From positions 1 to 24,961 of the IMG/VR virus record IMGVR_UViG_3300030202_001468: a DNA stretch of 24,961 nucleotides, one strand, 5' to 3'. Both the position numbers and the translations under genes were made by a program. Below are positions 6,991 to 15,251 of this stretch, in pieces. How positions within the stretch are numbered: the stretch's first letter is position 1; every line of letters begins with the position of its first letter. The stretch comes from a virus. The notes beneath the pieces were generated by a model. It was not told the origin of the DNA. It saw only the letters and a program-made list of their open reading frames with translations, and ran no database searches.

Positions 6991-9676
6991 AATAGAAGAT
7001 ATGAGTCAAATAGATAAACAAGAAGCATTTTCTATTTTACTGACAGAAGGTCTAGTCGGACTTAAAAAATATCTAGAAGATAAAACTAACATTGAACAAG
7101 AAGATATTAGGTCTGCTGCTAGTACACTTAGAAAACAATTCTCAAAAGAAATGTTATTTAATTTCCTAGTAGAGAATTCCTCTAGTTCTAAAGAAGACGA
7201 AAATGTTTTACTTAGAAAAACCAAAAAGGGTTATGTACTTCAACAATCTTTTTTAGAATCTGCATTAGAAGGTGAACCACAACAGATGTTAAACAATTAT
7301 TTTCGAGAAAAATATCAAGGTTTTGCTGCCATTAAATCAATGGGTAGCAGACCTGATGAAATGAAAAGTAAAATGATACGATATGTGATTTCACAGTTGG
7401 TAGGAAAAGAAGCATTTGGTCAACAAAAAGTCGAAACACTTTCTGAAGTAGAAACTCAGGATAAAGAGGAAAGTATTGAAAGAGGAGAATCAAAATTAAT
7501 TAATGATGTTCTTAGTAATTTTAAAATGAAAGGTAAATCTACAAGATATAATTTGAATAATGCTGAGAATGCTCCTAGTCGAGGTGTTAGTTGGGCTGCA
7601 TCAAAATTTTCTGAAAGAGAATTAAAGGAATGGCAACGCACCTTAGAGAGTGTTCCTACTCAAAATATGCGAAGATTAGTAGAACCATTTTTGAATATAA
7701 TAGAAAGTAGATTAACAACAGAAAGTAGTATTATGTTTGAAGGTATAGAATTAGATGCAGATATGTTAATTGGAAAATTAGATTTAAAATATTTAACAAG
7801 AAGAGAAGAAATTTACAAATATTGGAAAAACATTGATACAAAATATGAAGATGTTCAAAGAACTGTAGAAGAATTTGCAAGGGGATTGAAAGAAATAAAA
7901 ACTGATAATAAAAAATTACAAGAGGTTATTGATGAATTTAATACTGTTGCAGAAGAACTATCTTCAAATGAAAATGATTACAAGTATATTATAGAATATG
8001 ATGGAAAACCTATGAAAGATTGGGTAAAAGGTAGAGATAAAGTTCAAGTTTTGTTTGAAACATTTTTAGATAGTTTAGATGAAAAGGGAGCAAATGTGGA
8101 TATTGATAGAACAAGAGAAAAACTAATTGAAGAATTAGGAATTGATTCCGATATTTCTGACGAAGACTTAGGACTTGAAGGTCGTGGACTTGCTACTCGT
8201 ACAAGTATGACAGATAAAGAAACAGGGGAAAAAAGAGAATTTATAGAAATTGATGCAACAAAGGCTAAAGAAGAAAATACACAAGCATCAAGGTTAGGCA
8301 GAAAATTAGGTAAACTACATGAAACTACTAAGGTAGACCCGTTGTTTTATTATGTGTATGCAGGTGAAAATAAAAATAGAACTGATTCTTCGGTGTGGGC
8401 AGAATGGCCTATATTTAGCAAAGAAATTAGTAGAATTAAAAAACAAATGAAAATTTTGGGTATAAAATCTGTTGTAGAAATAGATGATGATATTGAAAAA
8501 TATGTTGATAGACTAGCCGAACAAGCAGTAGTGGGGATGCAAGAATTTTATCTTCCTATTTCTGAAAGAATTTTTGACAGTGGAATATTACAAACTCAAG
8601 ATAATGATAAAATAGATGAGGCTAAAAATATAAAGAACATTGGTAACTTTTTAGAAATAGTTAGTAAATTTTTATCTAGTGGGTCAAACTTAGATAGACT
8701 TGCTTCTCCTACTACTGTAGAACAAACTGGTACAAAAGCACAAGCATCTCCGCAAATGATTTCTGCTACATTTGGTAGGCAAGATAGAAAGAATTTCTTA
8801 GAAGAAATAGAAGAAATAACAAATGAACATGAAGCAATGATGGAAGCCATTATCGAATATTACATTGTGCCACTAAATAGTAGATACAAACCCTTTGATG
8901 ATAAAATAGAATTTGCAAACACTCAACTTATGCAAATATTAACTAAAATGAAACCAAATGATAACTCCTTTTTTACTTTGTTAGCAATGGAAGCAGAATA
9001 TGGTGGTTTACTATTAGATGAAGATGAATTGAAATTAATTACTGACACATTACAATTTATCACTACTCCTGCGAATAAAGATTTTATAGATTTAAGAGCA
9101 AAATTAATTGCTCTACAATCAAAACTTGTAGAAATTCTAGGACAACTAGGAGGTAATTTTGATGAAGATTCTAAAGTTGAGTTAGGTGCTTTCTTGAATG
9201 GTCTTCTTAAAAAGAACAAATTAAACGATGTTAAAATATTTAATAGATATACAGAAGAATGGAAAGAATTGTATAACCCACAAAAAATTTACCCATTAGA
9301 GGCGATTGAATCTCATCTGAATAAAAATAGAGGACAGTACACAGAAAATGAAAATACAAAGTCGTATATCAAAAATTTCTTCAGTGCCATTGATGACATG
9401 AAGATTGTAAAATCAGAGGACGAAATGAAAATATTAGACGCTCATGATACAATTAGAAAAATGATGAATAAACCTGTCTATTATAATACTTCTAAATTAG
9501 ATAATTATACTCACGTAAATCGTGCTATTGAAATATTAAAAGAAAACTATCACATAGATGTAAGTGTTAATGAGATAGAACAAATAGTAAATAAAATAGA
9601 TTCTATGGAAAATATAAGCAAAACACATGGAATTCCTGTAGAAAGTGTATATTATCTAAAGGCTAATTTTAGGTGA
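6980..9676 (+). CDS. Very large helical protein, unknown function
   Basis: This 898-aa protein is the largest in the window. It starts MVTKIEDMSQ at the ATG at 6980, 11 nt inside the previous gene, with GCGAGGG as a plausible ribosome binding site. Unlike many neighbours it has no N-terminal tag. It is almost entirely helical and charged, with coiled-coil-like stretches around ARGLKEIKTDNKKLQEVIDEF and later segments, and one less charged patch near DPLFYYVYAGENKNRTDSSVWAEW. The last 50 residues (ILKENYHIDVSVNEIEQIV) look HTH-like. No catalytic motif or membrane segment is visible. It lies far upstream of where a tape measure is usually found, so I do not call it one. An internal or ejected virion protein is possible. 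Confidence 0.8.
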   Translation: MVTKIEDMSQIDKQEAFSILLTEGLVGLKKYLEDKTNIEQEDIRSAASTLRKQFSKEMLFNFLVENSSSSKEDENVLLRKTKKGYVLQQSFLESALEGEPQQMLNNYFREKYQGFAAIKSMGSRPDEMKSKMIRYVISQLVGKEAFGQQKVETLSEVETQDKEESIERGESKLINDVLSNFKMKGKSTRYNLNNAENAPSRGVSWAASKFSERELKEWQRTLESVPTQNMRRLVEPFLNIIESRLTTESSIMFEGIELDADMLIGKLDLKYLTRREEIYKYWKNIDTKYEDVQRTVEEFARGLKEIKTDNKKLQEVIDEFNTVAEELSSNENDYKYIIEYDGKPMKDWVKGRDKVQVLFETFLDSLDEKGANVDIDRTREKLIEELGIDSDISDEDLGLEGRGLATRTSMTDKETGEKREFIEIDATKAKEENTQASRLGRKLGKLHETTKVDPLFYYVYAGENKNRTDSSVWAEWPIFSKEISRIKKQMKILGIKSVVEIDDDIEKYVDRLAEQAVVGMQEFYLPISERIFDSGILQTQDNDKIDEAKNIKNIGNFLEIVSKFLSSGSNLDRLASPTTVEQTGTKAQASPQMISATFGRQDRKNFLEEIEEITNEHEAMMEAIIEYYIVPLNSRYKPFDDKIEFANTQLMQILTKMKPNDNSFFTLLAMEAEYGGLLLDEDELKLITDTLQFITTPANKDFIDLRAKLIALQSKLVEILGQLGGNFDEDSKVELGAFLNGLLKKNKLNDVKIFNRYTEEWKELYNPQKIYPLEAIESHLNKNRGQYTENENTKSYIKNFFSAIDDMKIVKSEDEMKILDAHDTIRKMMNKPVYYNTSKLDNYTHVNRAIEILKENYHIDVSVNEIEQIVNKIDSMENISKTHGIPVESVYYLKANFR

Positions 9677-9681
9677 TATTA

Positions 9682-10242
9682 ATGGCAGAGTTTGAAATAC
9701 AAGGGCCATTCCGTGAAAAGGAAGTAGTAGATATTTTTGCAAAAGAAGGCATACAATATAAAACAAGAAATGAAAGATATAAACTTCTAAATAATACAAT
9801 GTTTGAAAAAACCAATGGTGGATATTGGATAGCATTCAGTAAAGGTAAACCTATTGCAGTACAAGGAATAGGATTACATAATGGTGTATATTTATTATTA
9901 GGTTTGGTTAGTCATGGGGCTGACTATAAAGGAAAATTGGATAGTAGTGATACAAAAGGTGCAGGTTCAGCAGTGAGTAATAAGGTAATAGACTTACATG
10001 GAGATAAACCAATAGTAGGTATGGCTAAACCTGCCGGAAAAAGATTATTTTCTAAAGTTGGTTTTAAAGACATAGAAATAGAAAATGGTAATGTTGTAGG
10101 CCAAGAAGACATTCCACAAGATGTAAAAGATGTAATAGAACAAGTATATTCTAAAGGTGTTATTCCGAATGAAATAGCCCCTATTAGAAAATTATACTTT
10201 AAGCCGATATCAAATTGGTTTTATATTATGCAGAGGAGATAA
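9682..10242 (+). CDS. GNAT-like acetyltransferase-fold protein with C-terminal tag
   Basis: This 186-aa protein resembles the GNAT N-acetyltransferase fold. Residues 47-75 give the strands GGYWIAFSKGKPIAVQGIGL and NGVYLLLGLV; residues 91-105 (TKGAGSAVSNKVID) resemble the acetyl-CoA pyrophosphate loop and following helix; and residues 111-130 (IVGMAKPAGKRLFSKVGF) match the typical late strand-helix ending in GF. The loop lacks the canonical R/Q-x-x-G-x-G/A, so catalysis is uncertain. The protein ends SNWFYIMQRR (W179), a C-terminal tag. The start ATG has GGTGAT at 9672-9677; an upstream in-frame GTG at 9673 is part of that site. It sits directly before TerL. It might modify virion or host proteins, or be a structural use of the fold. 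Confidence 0.7.
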   Translation: MAEFEIQGPFREKEVVDIFAKEGIQYKTRNERYKLLNNTMFEKTNGGYWIAFSKGKPIAVQGIGLHNGVYLLLGLVSHGADYKGKLDSSDTKGAGSAVSNKVIDLHGDKPIVGMAKPAGKRLFSKVGFKDIEIENGNVVGQEDIPQDVKDVIEQVYSKGVIPNEIAPIRKLYFKPISNWFYIMQRR

Positions 10243-10243
10243 A

Positions 10244-11680
10244 ATGGAAGTTAGTGGTATAGATTTCATGTCTGATATGGACATGGAATTATCTAAAAAT
10301 TCTTTTCCTTATTTTTTTAAAAATGTCTTAGGTTGGGATTTTGCAGAACACCAAGAGGAATGGTTTGACTTAATGAATAAAACACAGAGAAGTGTAATCA
10401 TATGTTCTAGAGGTCATGGTAAATCTGTATTTATGCATAGTTGGGTTGTATGGAATTTAATATTTCAAGAGCCACCATATCAAATGCTTTACATTTCTTC
10501 TAACCAAAAACAGACTCTTGTTCACATGAGAGAAATTGATAGATATTTTAATCATCCTGCTCTTAAAAGATTCAAACCTACTAGGGGATGGGCTATTGGA
10601 AATATACAATTGACAAACGGAAATCAAATATTGGAACGTTCCGTTGGTTCGCAGATTCGTGGTCTTCATCCACAGGAAATTATTATTGACGACCCTTTGA
10701 AGGAGTTTAGTTTGTCTGCTATTCAACGTGTTACAGATTGGTTTTTTGGAGACATGATACCTACTTTACATCATACCGCTAAGTTAAGAATGATTGGTAC
10801 ACCATTTACTTACACGGATATTTTTGCACAATTAGAAGAAAATGATGCGTATACTGTAAATAAATATCCTTGTCTAAATTCATTAAATGAACCACTTTGG
10901 CCGGCAAGGTGGGATTATGAATCATTGATGCAAAGAAAGGCTGAGATAGGTTCTTTGAAATTTACAAGAGAATATCTATGTGTTCCAATTTCTACGGGTA
11001 CAGCATTGTTTAATCCTGACTACATAGAAAAATGTAAAAATAAAGATTATATTTTAAAATTAGGAAATAGAAGAGAAAAGGGGTATAGATACTATGTAGG
11101 AGTTGACCCTGCTATATCTACTGATGGTGACTATAATGTTATTACAGTTTTAGAAGTAGATGAAAATCAAAATAAAACAATAGTACATATTGATAGAGCA
11201 AAAAACGTAGAGTTCAGAGAAAATATAGAAAAGATTCGTATTGTGGGTAAAATATTCCAACCGGATAAAATATTTTATGAGACCAACACCTTTGCAAAAG
11301 CATTTACACAAGAACTTAGAAATGTTTCTGATTTAAACGTGCATGACTTCAATACTACTAGAAGGAAGAAACAAGAAATTATTTTAAATTTACAAATGAA
11401 TATAGAAAATCAGAAGTTACATTTCCCATATGGAGATGTTAATAGTAAAAAAATTACTAATATGTTAATAGAAGAATTGTCAATGTTTAGTATTACTGAA
11501 TCAGGTAGATTTGAAGGGGTTGGAGCACATGACGATTTAGTTATGAGTTTGGCATTAGCCAATGCTGCAAGTCAGTCAGCCAATGAAACATTTATCTTAC
11601 TTGATGACATGGATATATTCAATTCGACCCAAAAGCCTGTTAACTTGATGGCAAGTGGAGTGACAGGGTTGAATCTTTGA
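10244..11680 (+). CDS. terL: Terminase large subunit (packaging ATPase/nuclease)
   Basis: This 478-aa protein has the full two-domain plan of a large terminase, the motor that pumps DNA into the procapsid through the portal and cuts the concatemer. ATPase domain: Walker A CSRGHGKS at 54-61, Walker B EIIIDD at 145-150 (the second acidic residue is D rather than the usual E), and the coupling motif MIGTPF at 183-188. RNase H-like nuclease domain: GVDPA (D288), FYETNTF (E346) and AHDDLV (D430, D431). Length is normal for the family. The start has GAGGAGAT upstream and lies one base after the previous stop. It shows no tag at either end. No intein or truncation is visible. Confidence 0.97.
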   Translation: MEVSGIDFMSDMDMELSKNSFPYFFKNVLGWDFAEHQEEWFDLMNKTQRSVIICSRGHGKSVFMHSWVVWNLIFQEPPYQMLYISSNQKQTLVHMREIDRYFNHPALKRFKPTRGWAIGNIQLTNGNQILERSVGSQIRGLHPQEIIIDDPLKEFSLSAIQRVTDWFFGDMIPTLHHTAKLRMIGTPFTYTDIFAQLEENDAYTVNKYPCLNSLNEPLWPARWDYESLMQRKAEIGSLKFTREYLCVPISTGTALFNPDYIEKCKNKDYILKLGNRREKGYRYYVGVDPAISTDGDYNVITVLEVDENQNKTIVHIDRAKNVEFRENIEKIRIVGKIFQPDKIFYETNTFAKAFTQELRNVSDLNVHDFNTTRRKKQEIILNLQMNIENQKLHFPYGDVNSKKITNMLIEELSMFSITESGRFEGVGAHDDLVMSLALANAASQSANETFILLDDMDIFNSTQKPVNLMASGVTGLNL

Positions 11681-11691
11681 GGTGTGTCTGA

Positions 11692-13029
11692 ATGAGTGAA
11701 AAAGGTAACAGACTTCGTGAAGCAGCAGACCTTGCTGACCAAGAACAAGAGTTAGTTGATAGACAGAAAGAAATAACTGACCAAATGAAAAAAAATTGGC
11801 TAAAAGAACAACGAGTTTCTAGTCATTTTGATGTGGAAAAAAGGTTTGCCGCAGAGTATCAATTATCATTGTCAAAGGCTAGAAAAGAACTTTCTACTAA
11901 TGTAAAAAAATTACAAGTAGAAGATAATGATGTACCATCTTTAATTAAACAACTTAGAAAATATAGAAGAACATTGAAGGGTGAAGAAAAAATAGCCATC
12001 ACTAATTCTATTGATAATTTAATTAAGGCATATGCAGAACATTTAGACAATACAATAGAAAATGCTTACTGGATAAGTAAATACAAACCTCTTGTTAAAG
12101 ACATGACTTGTAATGAAGATACACTAATTAAATTATCATATGTTACAGATGAAGATACACGAAGAGATATGATAGATAATTTATGTAAATATTGGGAAGC
12201 AAAATTAGATAGACAGGGTTTACCATTTAACAAATCATATGCACAATTATCTAAAGAAATGGTAAATACTAAAAAAGCCTTTAAGAAAACCTTGAAAGAT
12301 TATATGTTAGGAGTTAGCCCTAAAGATGTTATCAAACAAGAGATTTTGAAAGCGGTTTGTGAAGATAATGGTATATCATCAAGACAGATACACGAAAGAT
12401 TACCATCTAATTTATTCAGAAAAACTTCTCCATCAATTATATCAAAAATGGCTAACAGTATGAATATTACTAATGTCAATGGGGCATTCTATAAAATTCA
12501 TGATGATATTAAAAAAGATATTTATGCATATACTGCTGCCTTCATTGATTCAGATGGATATATTACTATGGACAAAAACTACAATCCTAGAGTTGGATTA
12601 ATAGCAACCGGAGAAAGAGGCAAGGCATTTATGATGGAAATGCATAAGTCATTGGGTTGTGGTAGATTACATCTAGACCAAAAATCTCCACAAGCAACAA
12701 GACCAGTAAATAGATTAAATTTTTATTCAGGAGATGATGTTGTAAAAATCCTTACAAAATGTAGACCACACTTTAGAATGAAAGGAGCAAATGCAGATAT
12801 TTTATTAGAATTAATCCGAATGAAAAAGTCATACAAAAAAGAAGATTGGTACTCACAAAGAAAGGAAGAATTATTTCAACTAATGAAATATGAAAATCAT
12901 AAAGACCACGTAGGTTATGATTTTTCTCAATATGGCATAGACCCAACAACTGTAGCAAAATTGCACGATAATTGTAAAATGACTTTGATGGATAAATTAG
13001 ACTACGAAAACATACACAAGGAGAACTGA
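11692..13029 (+). CDS. Winged-helix plus LAGLIDADG-domain protein
   Basis: This 445-aa protein has three parts. Residues 1-205 are charged and helical. Residues about 215-270 look like a winged helix (KQEILKAVCEDNGISSRQIHE, then ISKMANSMNI and a short wing). Residues about 278-410 form a single LAGLIDADG homing-endonuclease-type domain: AAFIDSDGYI, with the acidic metal ligand expected at D288, then strand GLIATG, KAFMMEMHKSLGCG, and the later RMKGANADILLELIRM helix. No intein splice junctions are visible and it is a free-standing gene between TerL and portal, with GAGGTG at 11679-11684. It could be a homing endonuclease cutting related genomes, or a domesticated DNA-binding protein used in packaging. 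Only one LAGLIDADG motif is seen, so it would act as a dimer. Confidence 0.8.
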   Translation: MSEKGNRLREAADLADQEQELVDRQKEITDQMKKNWLKEQRVSSHFDVEKRFAAEYQLSLSKARKELSTNVKKLQVEDNDVPSLIKQLRKYRRTLKGEEKIAITNSIDNLIKAYAEHLDNTIENAYWISKYKPLVKDMTCNEDTLIKLSYVTDEDTRRDMIDNLCKYWEAKLDRQGLPFNKSYAQLSKEMVNTKKAFKKTLKDYMLGVSPKDVIKQEILKAVCEDNGISSRQIHERLPSNLFRKTSPSIISKMANSMNITNVNGAFYKIHDDIKKDIYAYTAAFIDSDGYITMDKNYNPRVGLIATGERGKAFMMEMHKSLGCGRLHLDQKSPQATRPVNRLNFYSGDDVVKILTKCRPHFRMKGANADILLELIRMKKSYKKEDWYSQRKEELFQLMKYENHKDHVGYDFSQYGIDPTTVAKLHDNCKMTLMDKLDYENIHKEN

Positions 13030-13033
13030 ACAC

Positions 13034-14659
13034 ATGGTAGAAGAACAACGTACTTTTAGTATTAGAAATTTATTTAGGAGAACCACTCCTAAACCCGCAG
13101 ATAGACAAATATATAATATGGGAATTCAAGAAAAAAATTCATCATATTTATTGACATCACCAATTATTTATCAACTCGCTACGAATTCTACTATTGTAAG
13201 AACATGTACTACTCAATTAAAACAAGAAGTGTTTAGAAGAGGATATACATGGCAAGAAGCATTTTTAAGAAAATGTAATAGTTGTGGAAAGGAACATAAA
13301 AGTCCTGTTTCTAAATGTAGCAATTGTGGTTCTACAGATTTGGCAAAAGCAGATGAAAATCAATTGGCGTATGCTAAAGACCTTTTAGGAGGCTATGTAA
13401 ATAAAGCAGAACAGATGTTTATTGATGTCTTAAAAGAAATGGAAGATGACCTAAATATTATGGATGATGCTTATCTTGTTATGGTTAAAGAATATTTTAT
13501 GGATAATAATGGAGATATTCGTATGCATAGAATCAAAGAGATTTATCGTGGAGACCCTGTAACTATGCACATTTATGCTAATGAATTAGGAGAAAGAGGT
13601 ATTGATGGATATACATGTTTAAAGCATAGAAATATGTTAGCACAAAATCCTAGTGAAACTTGTGAACAATGTGGTTCTGAGTTACATCCTGTACATTATG
13701 TAAACAGAGTAAATGGTGAAGAACAATATTTTGTTAAAGGAGAAGTTTTACATTTTAGTAAATATTCACCTTCTAGATTATATGGTATGTCTCCAATAAT
13801 TACATTGTGGAATCAAGTTACTACTTTAACTGCAATGGAAAATTATGTAAATTCTTCTTACACAAAGGCTAGAATGCCAAAAGGTTTGTTAGCAGTACAA
13901 ACTAGAAACATGGATTCTATGAAATCTTTTTGGAGAAGCGTAAAAGAAAAAATGGAAACAGACCCACATTTTATTCCTGTTATGGGAATTGAATCTGAAA
14001 ATGGAAAGGGGTCTATTGAATGGGTTAAGTTCATGGACAGTTTAAAAGAAATGGATTACATACAAGTGAAAGAAGATTTGCGTGACAGAATATCTGCTTT
14101 TTATGGAGTTAGTAAAATTTTCATGTCTGATAATTCTGCAAGTGGAGGATTAAATAATGAAGGTATGCAAATACTTGTTACTAATCGTGCAGTAGAAATG
14201 GCTCAAACAATTTGGAATAATTATGTTTTCCCATTTGTTACTAAAGAATTTGGTATAACAGATTGGGAATTAAGATTACCTCCTTCCGAAGAAGAAGATG
14301 AAATTGCCAAATTACGAAAAAGAGAGATAGAAGTAAATGTTGCTGCATCAATTAAGAATTTAGGATTTGAAGTAAATATGGATGATGAAGGTAGGTTTAC
14401 CTTTGTTAAACCACCACCGCCACCTACTGACCAAGAACCTGTTGAAGAAGAAATGGTTGAAACAGACCCTTATGCAGGAACTAATATTGATGCTAGTCAA
14501 ATGGGTCAAATGATGGAAGCAGGTATGGGAACACCAACACCACAAATGAATCCAAACCCCACAAAGAATAAGGCTCGTAATAGTGTCGGGCCTGATAAGA
14601 GATTTAGTGGACTCCCTGCTGAAGCAGGAAATAGGAATGTAGACAGAAGAACAGAATAG
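13034..14659 (+). CDS. Portal protein with zinc-ribbon insertions
   Basis: The 541-aa product matches tailed-virus portal proteins, the dodecameric ring at the head vertex through which DNA passes. Supporting segments are EVLHFSKYSPSRLYGMSP, the following long helix, and the YIQVKEDLRDRISAFYGVSK and GGLNNEGMQILVTNRAVEM regions, followed by an acidic, Pro-rich tail. It lies two genes after TerL, the usual order. Unusually, it contains two probable zinc ribbons: C81, C84, C95, C98 (C-x2-C-x10-C-x2-C) and C195, H198, C210, C213 (C-x2-H-x11-C-x2-C). The C-terminal 90 residues are Pro/Met/Gln-rich and likely disordered. The start ATG at 13034 has GGAG about 10 bases upstream. There is no N-terminal tag. 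Confidence 0.93.
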   Translation: MVEEQRTFSIRNLFRRTTPKPADRQIYNMGIQEKNSSYLLTSPIIYQLATNSTIVRTCTTQLKQEVFRRGYTWQEAFLRKCNSCGKEHKSPVSKCSNCGSTDLAKADENQLAYAKDLLGGYVNKAEQMFIDVLKEMEDDLNIMDDAYLVMVKEYFMDNNGDIRMHRIKEIYRGDPVTMHIYANELGERGIDGYTCLKHRNMLAQNPSETCEQCGSELHPVHYVNRVNGEEQYFVKGEVLHFSKYSPSRLYGMSPIITLWNQVTTLTAMENYVNSSYTKARMPKGLLAVQTRNMDSMKSFWRSVKEKMETDPHFIPVMGIESENGKGSIEWVKFMDSLKEMDYIQVKEDLRDRISAFYGVSKIFMSDNSASGGLNNEGMQILVTNRAVEMAQTIWNNYVFPFVTKEFGITDWELRLPPSEEEDEIAKLRKREIEVNVAASIKNLGFEVNMDDEGRFTFVKPPPPPTDQEPVEEEMVETDPYAGTNIDASQMGQMMEAGMGTPTPQMNPNPTKNKARNSVGPDKRFSGLPAEAGNRNVDRRTE

Positions 14660-14667
14660 GTGCTTAT

Positions 14668-15021
14668 ATGGAAAAAAAAGATGAATGGTTTAATACATTA
14701 AAAACAGAAGAAGTAGAGAAGATTTTACCTGCATTACAAATGGCAGGAAGGGCAGGTTTGGCTGCTGCTAGAACTCCAATGGGTCAAGCGGCTATTGGGG
14801 CAGCAGGAAATTTTGCTAAAGATAAACTAAAACAAAGAGTAGAACAACAAAAGAAAGACCTAGAAGAACAAAAAAGGTTAATGGCTGAACAACAAAGATT
14901 ACAACAAGAGCAAGAAAATTTAACTAAAAAATTAGTAGGTAATCAAAAAAAATTAGATAAAGATGGTGATGGAGACATTGATGAAAAAGACTTCAAACAA
15001 TTAAGGGAGGAAAAAAAATGA
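14668..15021 (+). CDS. Tagged coiled-coil protein with EF-hand-like loop
   Basis: This 117-aa protein opens MEKKDEWFNTLKTEE, a tag displaced by four residues. Residues 20-50 are Ala/Gly/Met-rich and weakly hydrophobic (MAGRAGLAAARTPMGQAAIG); 51-95 are a Gln/Lys/Glu coiled coil; and 97-108 (DKDGDGDIDEKD) match a calcium-binding EF-hand loop, with D at positions 1, 3 and 5, G at 6, I at 8 and D instead of the usual E at 12. GGTG lies just before the start, directly after the portal gene. The stop overlaps the next start as ATGA. A Ca2+-sensing or Ca2+-stabilised virion component is plausible, as seawater calcium is high, but this is inference. Confidence 0.78.
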   Translation: MEKKDEWFNTLKTEEVEKILPALQMAGRAGLAAARTPMGQAAIGAAGNFAKDKLKQRVEQQKKDLEEQKRLMAEQQRLQQEQENLTKKLVGNQKKLDKDGDGDIDEKDFKQLREEKK

Positions 15022-15242
15022 ACGAAGATAAAGGTGTAAGACAATTGGAAAGAGAACTAAAGGAAGCAAGAATACGTGAGAAAAGTATAGCAGATGCAAG
15101 GATAGAAAAAAATAGAGATTTTACTGTTGGTGTCGCTAGACCTATTGAAAATCACAGACCTGCACCTAATAGTGCTGAAGTACCAAATGCAATACTCTTA
15201 CCAAAGAAGAGAAAAAATCAAAGTGAAAATATACCATTTTGA
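15018..15242 (+). CDS. Small charged protein, unknown function
   Basis: This 74-aa protein starts at the ATG at 15018, overlapping the previous stop, with a strong GGGAGG site upstream. Residues 1-37 are a charged helix (VRQLERELKEARIREKSIAD); the remainder is Pro/Asn-rich and basic (VARPIENHRPAPNSAE, PKKRKNQ) and probably disordered. It has no tag, metal site or membrane segment. I do not recognise the family. It is very likely coupled to the EF-hand gene upstream. Confidence 0.65.
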   Translation: MNEDKGVRQLERELKEARIREKSIADARIEKNRDFTVGVARPIENHRPAPNSAEVPNAILLPKKRKNQSENIPF

Positions 15243-15251
15243 GGTGAGAGT

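Noticed and set aside
10355-10375. EEWFDLM in TerL as a tag copy
   Set aside because: It sits inside the N-terminal HQ-x-E-W region typical of large terminases, so the likeness is probably chance.
11692-13029. Intein interpretation of the LAGLIDADG gene
   Set aside because: TerL and portal are both complete on either side, and no N- or C-terminal splice motifs are visible.
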